A stretch of 64,000 bases of DNA from Glebionis coronaria (lineage: Eukaryota > Streptophyta > Magnoliopsida > Asterales > Asteraceae): assembly GCA_025667525.1 (NCBI GenBank), contig JANFOE010002281.1, positions 1 through 64,000 on the forward strand, in the 5' to 3' direction. Numbering within the stretch: position 1 is the first letter of the stretch; every line of letters begins with the position of its first letter. Shown one piece after another: positions 46,075-57,124 of the stretch. Below the pieces are notes generated by a model. The model was not told the origin of the DNA, did not search any database, and saw only the letters and a list, made by a program, of their open reading frames with translations. The position numbers and the translations under genes are program-made.

Positions 46075-46625
46075 TACGAAATGGTTCTCTCTCAAGTATT
46101 GTGAATTTGAATCATCCGAGATTTGCGGAATTGTATCTCTTTCGTTTTGCGGAATTGTTACATTTCAGGTTATTGCGAAATTGAAACATTCCTCCACTTT
46201 GCGAAATTGTTGCTTTCTGAATATTGCGAAATTGAAACATACTTTGCGGAATTGTATCTCATTTGTATTGTGGAATTGAAGCATTTCCACACATTGCAGA
46301 ATTGTTACATTTCAACTTATTGCGGAATTGAAACATTTTCTTTATTGCGGAATTGCTACACATCTAGGCATTGTGGAATTGAATCTTCTAGCCATTGCAG
46401 AATAGTTTCAATTTACGTATTGCGAAATTATACTCATTTACGCATTGCGGAATTATATCAAGTAACATATTGCGGAATCTTGTACTGAGGGGATTGTGAA
46501 ATCATTGCAAATTATTAAGGAATCATTGCACATTCACATTGCAGAATCATATGCCAATTGTGATTGCGGAATTATATAACTGTAAGGATTGCGGAATTAA
46601 ATCACCTAATCATTGCGAAATTATT
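46075..46625 (+). repeat. ATTGCGGAATTG repeat array in copia-2 leader
   Basis: About 22 copies of a 12-base core at roughly 24-base spacing, usually followed by variable AAACATTTC-like spacers. The core varies at one or two positions (ATTGCGAAATTG, ATTGTGGAATTG, ATTGCAGAATTG). It starts about 270 bases downstream of the priming site. Confidence 0.8.
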
Positions 46626-46721
46626 GAATTTTTTCAAGATTTTCGATAAACTTGTTTTGGAAAATTTCGTACAAACTCATGATTAATTTGGTAGTGGAAT
46701 TTTTTGGTTTCTCAAGAAGAC

Positions 46722-49700
46722 TGTAACACCCCCATTTTGATAATGGAATGTCACACGTAATTATGGCGTGTCATCAAAGCATGCAATGTAATATGTAGTA
46801 AAACATACATGACCATAGGGTAAACCGGAATCAAACATCGGTCCCCCAACATAAGCCCAAAACATAATAAAGTAAATGAAATGAATGAAAGACTTATACA
46901 AGCATAAATATATAAAGGCAAAAAGGAAAAGAAGTCTCTAGCAGCTTCCATCCTATGCACGTCCTCCAAATACTCGAGTCTTTCCTAGGGTACCTGCCGT
47001 TTTGGGACATGGAAAAGAAGGTAAAGGCTGAGCAAAACGCTCAGTGCACGGATATAGACATAGTATGAATGACTAAAATATAATAAAGCCTTAATAGCAA
47101 CGGAAATGTATAAGTCCTGGAAAACCTGGAACATGTTCATAAAACTGGTTTTATAGTTTGAAAAGCCTTATGTTTATCTGATGAAAACTGTTTAACATAT
47201 TTTACCATTAGCCAATATAGGTCATGAAAATCCACCGTGCATGAATACTTGGAGGGGTGACCTCATCATGCAAATTAGAGGGGCTGCCTCTAATTTAATA
47301 TACTAGTTTTGGGTAGGAGGGATCAGCTCCTTGTGAAGGATGCAAGGCACACACCACATTCACATTGAGTAATCTGCTGAAAACATGTAACTAGGATGCA
47401 CCCGTACGCCCCACATGATAAATATAATAATATGGCCAAAAGCTGAAGGGACGCCACGAGCAATCACTCCGCCGTGGGGAAGTCATAACACTAGTGCCTC
47501 TAGTGTTATGGTTATGGTACCTCCATAACTAGGTGTAACTGGTCATGCATGTATATGGCTATAGGTATCTTAAACTAAACATAAGCAATCAAACATATAA
47601 ACTTATACTACGGGAAAATAATTGGCTGCATACGGGGAATCCTAATAAGGAAAGAATGTCCATACTGAAAGGACGGGAATCCGTACCTTATGTCCAGTGA
47701 ACGAAGAAGACGAACGGAAGAGAGTCCTACTTCGGTATCACTAATGCTACATAAATACATACGTGTATAAGTATTTGATCACTAAATACGTAACTGGTTT
47801 CATGTTTTGTCTTAGTTTATTTTATACGTTCATGTCATGTTTTACTGTTTAAAGCTTTATACTGTATCTATCTTATATTCTGTCTATTCTGATTAAGTAT
47901 TACTTGTATTTCATGTATTATTATACTTACTATGTAATAATAAGTAACTTTCTAAAAATAGCAGGTTTCCTAAAATAGAAAGTTTCCAAAAATAGAAAGT
48001 TACCAAACATAGAAAGTTTCCAAAAATAGAAAGTTTCAGAAAATAGAATCACTGCTTAAAATAGATAAGTTTCTAAAAATAGAAAGTTTCCATAAATAGA
48101 TATAAGCTGGTTAAATAAGCTAATTATATAAGCTTAAGTGTTTTTTGATTATTTTTCTAAGTCATGTTGATATAAGGTATAGTTTATTAATTATTACATG
48201 TAATTTAAATAAACTATAGGTTAAAAGTATTTAATTAAATATATCATGTTTTAATTAAATTAAAGTGCAAAAAATACTTAGGTTAAAACATGTATTAATA
48301 TTAATATTAATATAACCTAAGTCATGATAATTAATTAATTATAAGTCATGTTTATTAATTAATTAATTACTATAGTCTAAATTAAATAAATAAAAATACT
48401 TAGGTTAAATCATGTATTATTAATTATTAATAATAAACCTAAGTCAATGTTTTAATTAAATTAATTATCTAGAATGTTAAATTAATTTAATTAATCTTGT
48501 AATAATAAGTCATGATTATTAATTTAATTACCTTGTAAAATTAATAAACATGTAAAGCTAATTAAACTCGTAAAATAGTAACCCATACTTATGTATTATT
48601 TATTAAAACGTGTCGAAAACCGAACCCGTGAGAACCTGTGAGAAACCGTGGTGTGTTTATATGTAGGCCGAACCAAACAGCCCCTTAACCCGTTTCATAA
48701 ACTGACAGCCAAACACCCCGTAACTGCCTTTACTTAAACCCTTTCCCAAACAGCCTCTAAACAGCCATCCCCCCTGGCTGCATAGATTTCCCACCGACAG
48801 TGGTGGTTTCCCACTGCCAGCACAATCACACCATTGGCCGCAGCCAGTGGTTCCCCCTGCTAGGCCGTTGATACCACTGTTAAGCCAAAACCCAGCCAGC
48901 ACCCATTAGGGTTGCGGCTGGTGGTCAGAAACCATCACCGAGACCATGAAGGGTCTCAGTTTGCGTGCCAAGCGACCACAGCAAGCCCAAAAACGAACCC
49001 CCTTTATAATTACTTCCTTCTTAACATGTTTTTGATCACATAAAATAGATTCGTGAATCAAAATAATCAAAGAACAATCAATAAAATGAAATTACGGTTT
49101 ACCTTATTTTAGTGTTTAGGATATCAAAAACAATTGCATTCCTTGATCTTCTTGATAAAAACACGTTGATTCCTTGTTTCCTTTGGTGTAGATCGACGGC
49201 AGCAAAGAGGGACAAGAGAAAAAAAATCAAACGGTTGTTTAATATATTTTCAGGGTTTCATGGTTTTGTCTAAATAAAAAAAATATACCCCGTCCTTTTC
49301 TTTTTCTTTTAAGCCGACCAATCAACCCCATTGGGCCTTGAGCCTAATTACTTCTTGTTTCCTTTGTCTAACAGCCCAAATAAAGCCCTTATGCATTTTT
49401 ATTTAATACGCGACTTGTTAAATGTTACGCGTAATCGTGTTATAAAATGTCGTAAGTTCATAGATATCATAATACGTGTTAAACGTAATCATTACGTATG
49501 TAATTACTTGTCGTGTTAAATTAAATATACATAATAATAATAATCTTTTAAATGTATGTGATTACGTGTTACGTAGTTTACGTAATTTAATTAGTTTTCG
49601 ATCGTGACTCAATATATTTATTCGTGTTCGTAATAAATATATAAATACGTAATTAATATTAGCTCGTGATTAAATTACGTTCATGATTTCATGATCGCAT

Positions 49701-49891
49701 GTTCGTGATTAAAATTATTATTTGAATAATTATTGTGTGTTCATACGTAATAAATACTTATCGTGTTCTAACACGTACGTAATACTTAAATTTTCCTATA
49801 CGTGAACGTAAACATGCTAAAAAAGAAAGTTCTAATCTTGTACGTACGATCTTAAAGGCACTATTCATGGTAAAAACATGCGGGTTTTACA
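46722..49891 (-). repeat. 3' LTR of Tekay-2
   Basis: 3170 bases, minus-strand TGTAAAACCCGCATG to GGGGTGTTACA. It has the 17-base array (47940-48095), AT-rich middle and CCACTG/CAGTGG-rich hairpins (48775-48910), the same plan as Tekay-1. Confidence 0.85.
47940..48095 (-). repeat. 17-base tandem array in Tekay-2 3' LTR
   Basis: Imperfect copies of GAAAGTTTCCAAAAATA, arranged differently from Tekay-1. Confidence 0.7.
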
Positions 49892-51399
49892 ACTCTTCCT
49901 CCCTAAAAAGAATAATTCGTCCCCGAATTATAGATAACGTAACAGGAAGCGTAACATACCCGACTCAAACTGGAAGGGTATCTAAGATAACGAAAAGTGA
50001 AGGTGACGTGGAACGTGACATGTCTTGAAAGGACATGGAACGTGACGTCACTGAAAGGACATATCTAATTGATAGGAGAAAAACGGATAAGAAGTCCGGA
50101 TGAACTTGTCCGTTTACAAGTGGCTTCCCTCTTGGAACGGTTCCTTCACAAGATCTTGACACAAATCATAAATCTTGGTCCTTCTGACCTTGACTTGGAA
50201 TACGAAGAAGTTCTTGGTTATCATCTTAAGGTAGATCCCCTAAATTTGATCGAGGGAATAAGAATTAACGTGTAAGGGCAACTAAAACGTTATCGTGCAA
50301 AACATTCTAACTTAACTGATAATTAGCAACGATGCGCGAGACACAAAGAAACGTAGTACGTGAAAAATTTTGAACGTGACACGTGAAAATTTTTGAACGT
50401 GATACGTTGACATATGATGAGTGTAGTATGAGTAGATATATCGTGACCATGATACGTGTAACATATCTTGATCATGATATGAGGAACGTGGAATGAACAT
50501 GACATGTGAAACATATCGTGAACATAAAATATAATGGCGGTAACGCCAAACGCTACAGGTGAGACATAGAATATGACGAGAAACGTCTATCTGAGGATAG
50601 GGAGTTATACTAAACTTGGGTCTGGTCTCTCAAGTTCTTGCAAAACTTCCCAGAATGAGAAAAAAAATGAACGTAAAATCGTAAGCCGAGATGCCATCAT
50701 GAACGTGAATAGCGTCATGAACGCGAGCGCGAAAGCAAGTCGTGAAATTTGAACAAGGACGTGACGTAAATAAGGAACACAATTATGAATATTTGTCTGA
50801 CCTGATAACTGAGAAATTGCCAAGTGATCGGATGAGCCTTGGCTAGAACATGTCCGATTAATCTGTTGGTTCTGAAATCCTTGCGGATGTAAGGATTCTG
50901 CAGACTTGATCAAGCTGTTTACAATAGCCCAGATAGCATCATGCTTCTTCTGAGTTTGCGTTAATCTGGTAACCAAAATCCATGGAGATCTTGTCCCATT
51001 TCAGTTCACAATTTCAGATGATGAAAACATCCCAGTCTGTTGGTGTCCTATCTTAACCTGTTGGTATGTCAGGTACTTAGATATGAACGTAACTGTATCT
51101 TGCTTCATCGAATTTGATACATAGGAGTTTGCGAAACTCTGAGTCTCTGAATCTAGACTTATCCTAGCGTAGGATTTTCTAGAACACCTAATGTAGTGTA
51201 GGGTTCTCTCCTTTACGCATAAGCTGAGTCATGGTAAGATTTACCGTTGAAACCCATGTGATTCAGCGTGTCACTGTAATCAAACAGAATTGATATTGGA
51301 AAAATTTCCAGGTAAAAATTTCTCTTGTCATAGAATTTGCAACATAGTGCAGGTATGGTCTTCCTGTTCTTCTCTAGGCTTAGAGGAAATCAGGTTATC
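49892..51399 (-). other. Tekay-2 interior, 3' part
   Basis: Purine tract at the left edge, then degenerate sequence. A 123-codon minus-strand frame (50605-50976) has no recognisable domain. Repeated ACGTGAAC/ACGTGACA words occur at 50340-50520. Confidence 0.45.
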
Positions 51400-51628
51400 C
51401 TTAATGAAAACACTGATGAATTTGCTATGAGTTCATGGAAACTCATTCCTATAATGACGTTGGAGCATTGATGAGACTAATTCAAAATCATAAATCTAGC
51501 ATGACCGAGTCGTGTACGAATAGCAGTCATGGACATGTCCTTCTATTTCACTCGTCACTGTTGGCAGCATGATCATGAGTTCGATCTTGGAAAAGTGATT
51601 AACACTATAAGGTCGATTGGACATGTTG
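51400..51628 (-). pseudogene. pol: Tekay-2 reverse transcriptase remnant, downstream half
   Basis: Reading the minus strand from 51628 continues the frame from 60178 across the nested element: MSNRPYSVNHFSKIELM then AIRTRLGHARFMILN. These align by eye with FSKIDLRSGYHQ and FRTRYGHYEF of chromovirus polymerases. Stops follow (FMILN*S). The catalytic YxDD block is not readable. Confidence 0.6.
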
Positions 51629-54600
51629 TTTAACACCCCCAATTTCGATCATAACAGCGGAAGGGTCATTGGGTGTTACTATCATGGTTCAATCTCATAA
51701 TCATAGAAAACGGCTCAAAACAAGTCGTTTTAATAAACATCCATTCAGTTTCATTTAAACAAGATAAAATTTCATACATGGTCCCGGATGATTCAAAAGT
51801 TTACAAACTATTATAAATGATAAAAGTTATTTGAATGGATATGTTTTAGAAAAGCGGGCCAAAACATTTCAAATATGCAAGCTTCACGAAACCGCCTTCC
51901 TCGAGTGCCTTCTAAATGGACCTGAGATAAAACATGCTAAAAAGTCAGCAAAAATTTGCCGAGTGAATCTATAGAGTTTTTATTTAAATAAAGTGAACAC
52001 AAGTATGAAAAATAACCTTCCATGGTTAATAATTTATCAAAGACGACCATGTTGTATGGACATAATTATCGTTGTTATTTCTATAAGTCTCGTGAAATTG
52101 AACGTTAACATATATTATTTCAGCCCAACACACCTAGCCAAGTGCGTATATTTCTCTTATACAATTGCATCCGATGTTTCATTACTGGTGCATCACAACA
52201 CCACGCGATAGCTAGTCGCGACCGAACTGGGCGTCACCCCGATAGATCTATCCATAGTATTAGCGTTCTTTTCGATTAACAATTCACGATTCATGGGTCT
52301 TTAAGGCTAAACAAACTTATATAACAACTTTCATCTAAGCATACAATCGGGTCCTTTGTGTTCAATTTTAAAAACAAAGAGGGTTTACCACAACTTCTCG
52401 TTGCTCCCATCATTTATAATAAATACTTTTCCAATAATAAGGGTTTCCACAACTTCTTGTTGCACTCATACTTTTCCAATAATAAGGGTTTCCACAACTT
52501 CTTGTTGCACTCATACTTTTCCAATAAGTAGAGTTTCCACAACTTCTTGTTGCACCCTTTAATTTCAATAATTACCTTTCAAGTAAAATAGGGTTTCCAC
52601 AACTTCTCGTTGCCCCCCTTTATTTTAGTAAAACAAGCATGTTATCCCCCTCGCGGGTTTTATAAAACAAGTAAACATGTTAAGAGCGAGGCTATAGACT
52701 CACCTTAGCCAATAGTGGTAATGAGACGATCGCCGACGATTAGTGATGCCCGTTAAAACACGAAAACCGCAACCTACCAAATAAGGCGCGTTCGTTAATA
52801 ATCGACTTAAGTATAAATCATACTTAAATAATATAAAAATCAAAATTACAAAACCAAGACAATCCCGAAAATTTTAATAATACAAGTGTTATTACTATAC
52901 CCTTTTTATTCAACACTATTCTTTTAAACACTTGCACTTCCGATATTGACCCGTCATACGACGCCAAGTCAACGCAAGTCAACTTATCATTTTACTTCCC
53001 TCGGACCAGTAGCCAAGTCATTTATATAATGACTTAACACTCGAGTAAGTCACCATGTCCAATAGTGAATACTCAACTCACGCCATACAAGTATTGAACT
53101 ACGTGTCCAAAATACCACTCAGCATGTACACTCCAAATGTACACACCAATCTAACCTATCTAGACATGTCCGATTTCGACGAAACTTGGTGACAAACTCA
53201 CACATAATATGAATAAGACTCAGTAAAAGTTTCATTCAAAAATATTACTTCTAAGACCTTCTGCCCGACACATCTTCGTGTTATAAAAACGGGACAGATT
53301 TACGTCTTTGAATTGTAAAACCATTTCGACTTATCTAAACAATTCCGTTTATAAAACCGACACTCGGGTTTGAAAATAGACTCATGACCTGAGGTTTAGC
53401 AACTTACATCAGTCCTTGAAGATTTTTAAAACTCATTCTATAGTCCCCGAGATTCGATCCAAATATCGACAACAATTTTCGGATTGTGCCGATACCCGTC
53501 TCCCGGTACACAAATACTAAAAGTAGCATAACTTTTCGCTCGAAATGAGTTAGAAGCTCATTCAAGCGGCAAATCGAAGCTAAAAGAATCCTCTACAAGC
53601 CTATCCTATTAGTTTCATCATTTTCAAACAGTAAGATTTTCAAAAATCACGTTTTACCTACTGGTCTAAAATGCCTTTCTAAAAATCATACTAAAACAAT
53701 TTTTCAACCCATTCCAACAATTTGTATACTCCTAATATTACCCCAATATCATCCTAACACATCTAACTAACCTATATCATCCTCAAATTCAATCTTACAA
53801 AAATTAAATATATAAAAATCTTGCATGCAACCACTCAAAATTTTAAATATAATAATATTAACACTACTTACAAGCATAGAAATAGATCAAACACCCTTGT
53901 TCTTCATCAAAATTTGAAAGTTCTTGCATGTTGCATATTTTTACATCAAAATGATCACCATCAAATTTCCAACATGGGTCTTTTCTTAGTTTCTTTTGAT
54001 TCAAGTTCAAAAATCAAAAATCAAAGGGTTAAAGGTGGGAGGGGTGGACGGTTTTAGCAAGAGAGGGAGAAGAGAGATGATTTATTTTATTAAAATGAAT
54101 TTTATATAAAAATTAGGTAGTGGGAAATCCATATATAGTGGGGTGGAGGGGTTGTTTTTGCCAATTTTGCATAGTTTTGGTCCAAAATGAGATTAAATAG
54201 TTGTAAGGGTAGAAAATGTAAATATTACATTTTAAAAAATATTTACGGGACTCGGGTTTCGTAAAAATACTTTTTAAAAGTTAAAACGCTTCAAAAATAA
54301 ATTAATATAACTTCGACACGACTTAAAACGTAATTAAATCGAAAACTTCGAAACTATTAAATATCGAGACAATCGATAATAAAACGTAAATTTTTGGGCA
54401 TCCGTCGGTATCGCGATCATTCGTAGTTCTCGTCATTCGTTAAAACGAAAAATACGAGAAATAAAAATAAATATAAGAAAAATCATTTCCATGATTATTT
54501 GAGAATATAATATCGATACTTAACATATTCCTTGTCGGTTTTCATCTAATCGACATTCTTACGCTAGTTTCAAGCCATAACCTTCTCGGTTAATCGATAA

Positions 54601-54681
54601 TTTAAAATTCTCATTAAAATAAATTTATAATTCTTAATAGTCGAGACTAAAATAACGACCTGAAATTGACGGATTGTCACA
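51629..54681 (-). repeat. 3' LTR of Tekay-N
   Basis: Minus-strand TGTGACAATCCG to GGTGTTAAA. The purine-rich TTTGGTGGGGATAA lies just upstream on the minus strand. The LTR ends in AAA, not CA. Confidence 0.85.
52380..52615 (-). repeat. About 44-base tandem repeat in Tekay-N 3' LTR
   Basis: Five copies of a unit with GGGTTTCCACAACTTCTTG and then TTGCAC, two of them nearly identical. The repeated peptide TFPIIRVSTTSCCTH in a plus-strand frame is a by-product of this repeat. Confidence 0.8.
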
Positions 54682-55140
54682 TTATCCCCACCAAATTGGG
54701 ATCTTCGTCCCGAAGATCAACTTGCGTTCTTCCTCGATCGCTTGTTGAAATCAAAGAGTTAAACGTATTTTGGTCCTCGTCTAGAGTTCCATCACACATG
54801 ACAATAAAAATCCGACTTCGTTTCTGTTGCCTAACTTCCTTATCGATAATATCTACAAGTACTTTGATGAAATGCAACTTACTGTTGATTCATGCTTCAT
54901 CAAGAGAGATAATAAGATCTTCGACGAGAAGAAATTTCTTTAGGTTCGACATATGAAAAGTATCGTGAATTCCTTGCGGCTTTCGAGGTAATTTAAGTTT
55001 TCATGCCATCGGACCTTCCATCGATATCATCTCGAATGGTCCAAACTAACGGGGACTTAACTTCCCACGTTTTCCAAAATACATAACACCTTCTTTATGG
55101 TGATAACTTGGCATAACTTTTCCTAGAATGCGACGTCCCG
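54682..55140 (-). pseudogene. pol: Tekay-N integrase C-terminus and chromodomain remnant
   Basis: The minus strand reads VMYFGKRGKLSPR*FGPFEM (stop in place of Tyr). It continues KPQGIHDTFHMSNLKKFL and then MHFIKVLVDIIDKEVRQQKR and IVMCDGTLDEDQNTF. These correspond to the GKLSPRYVGPFEI, HDTFHVSNLKK and chromodomain-like tail of Tekay/Del integrases. The sequence ends at the purine tract. This is the only coding trace in the element. Confidence 0.65.
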
Positions 55141-57109
55141 GCGCTTAATTCGCATACGATAGTCTTCAGTGTAACAGTGAAGAGTGAAAAACAGGAAAGT
55201 CATCGTCTAAGTTCCAAAGAAAGTCAAAAGATATTATATGGTACATGTTCTCTATGATCGGACGTCATTGGACAATGCCGCCTCAAGTTCTCACAACTTA
55301 CGATCACTCAGCTCGATCACATACCACATAAGTACCTAAAAAAAACAAAGGTCAAACATAAACATCAAATGTAAACCTCCGTCGTTGATCATCGATAAAA
55401 CCTTGGACTAGCCCTTGATAATACAACTCGATCTCTAAAGTCTTTCCACTTGTAGTGTCGGCAACAACCTACTCTTCGAAGTGAAAACGAATTTGTTAAT
55501 TCCAGTCATTAAGAAATTCGGTCCATTGGCGAGAATTCACAACACATCGGGCATACCATTAAGTTCTACTCCAGTGTTCAACGTACAAAAGCGTCCCACT
55601 AATTTTTGCTTCAGCGTTCATCGTACAAAGGCGTCCCAATAATTTCGACTTTAGTGCTCAAGGTGATGCATCATATTCCTCGTTTTTAGTTCGTCATACT
55701 AGCCCCAAGAGTTTCGTCATCAAGAAAAGTCTTCGGTGACCCTTCGATAGTAGCAAGTAAAATTACAAAATCTTCACGTCCACGATAAGTTGTCGTTGAT
55801 AACTGATCCTCAGTCAATCCGCAAGTACACACATAAATCATGGTGACGCTTAAGTGAGTCGCCTATTCTCGGAACGGTCAACGGTTCTTAACAATCTGTT
55901 TATAAAGTTCACGATCATCGAGACACATTAGAAATGGTCTATTAAAACAAATCATAACTCGAGAGAAGTCCAACGGGTTACTTGTACATAGATGATAATC
56001 GATGATCATCATAATGACGACAGCATCGAACGATTCTTACCAACGAAATACGAGTCGAAGGAAGACGTACGTACACCAAAAATCCACAAATCGAGCCAGA
56101 CATACTTGGGCCCACTCATTTATAATTCCTTGTCTACATCAAAAGGCGTCCCTCTCCATGTATACAAGAGTTTATAAATTTACGGTTCGGGAACTTATAA
56201 CTTTCTTGTTCAAATGAAAAGGCGTCCCATTCCAATTCAACAAAACGATTATAAGTCAACCTACTCAAGTATTACTACCTCTCAACACGATCATATCAAA
56301 ATACCATGATAAATACAAGGTGTCAATAAACTTACATCATAATTTCCGTATTCAAACGTCCCATTCCATCTGAATAAGGAAAACACAACAATCTAAGGTC
56401 CAGTCGTTTAAAATTTTCTTATTCAAATGTCCTAATCCATTTAAGTAAGACAACATTAAACGACTCTTAGTTGGGTGAGTTAAAATCTATATATCTAAAT
56501 GTCCCATTCCATTTAGATACACAATATTAAGTCACTCAACCGAATGGCTACTACGAGCATATCATTGTTGTACCCAAACTATATATATTTGCTTAGGATA
56601 TATATATCTTAAGTCCAACATTGGCATCCTCCTTTTCGCCAATAAAACGTGGTCATATAAACTCAAATCACACGTCGCATTACATAGAAGATGTCGCCTT
56701 GGATAAATGATTCTTCAAAATCATAAGAAGTAACGGAAATAAAAATATCACGTTAATCAATTACGTTTCAATATGAGATGTCCAAAAATGGCACATCACG
56801 ATACGATGATAACAATCGAATTTAAACAAGTCGATATGCGATAGGTTACAAAACCATGACAATCTGCGTCATAATAATACCTCGTATTAATATAAAACTA
56901 TCATTTATAATTAAAAAAAATGAAAACATACCTTGTAATTCACAAGTACAAATAATCGCTAAAGATTACAGCAACATATATAATGACATATATATATAAA
57001 TACTATCATTCTCGTCCATTGGCAACTCGGAGGTTTCGCTTGCAACAGTTATAGTTAAAAGATTTCAAAAATTCATTTTTGGAAAATCTTTTCGTTCTCT
57101 ATAACTTGA
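55141..57109 (-). other. Tekay-N interior, leader side
   Basis: No supported frame. GGCGTCCC words recur (about 55580-56240) and hairpin repeats lie at 56208-56519. Confidence 0.5.
56208..56519 (-). repeat. Hairpin array with loop TCCCATTC in Tekay-N leader
   Basis: Four units. The best is TATCTAAATG (56492-56501), loop TCCCATTC, CATTTAGATA (56510-56519), a perfect 10-base stem. Others are CTTATTCAAATG/CATTTAAGTAAG (56418-56449, loop TCCTAATC), TATTCAAACG/CATCTGAATA (56349-56376) and a looser one near 56208-56245. The last three are about 71 bases apart. Confidence 0.65.
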
Positions 57110-57121
57110 GCTCTGATGCCA
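57110..57121 (-). other. Primer binding site (tRNA-iMet-like) of Tekay-N
   Basis: Minus strand TGGCATCAGAGC, one base different from TGGTATCAGAGC, three bases after the LTR. Confidence 0.75.
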
Positions 57122-57124
57122 ATC

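Larger units (their letters stand above)
45471..46721 (+). mobile_element. Copia-2: 5' end of a second copia element of the same family
   Basis: LTR, altered priming site (TGGTTCAAGAGCC at about 45790-45802, expected TGGTATCAGAGCC) and leader up to the Tekay-2 LTR. No gag frame is reached. It sits inside the Athila-3 protease. Confidence 0.75.

Noticed and set aside
46075..46625. CRISPR-like look of the ATTGCGGAATTG array
   Set aside because: The core is only about 12 bases, imperfect, with spacers that are themselves related; this is a plant retrotransposon leader, so a CRISPR array is excluded.
48657..48902. Glycine-rich 81-codon minus-strand frame
   Set aside because: It is the GC-rich hairpin cluster of the Tekay-2 LTR; composition explains it.
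51993..54057. Identical frames in both Tekay-N LTRs (for example TFPIIRVSTTSCCTH repeats)
   Set aside because: They are translations of LTR sequence and of the 44-base tandem repeat; no coding signature.
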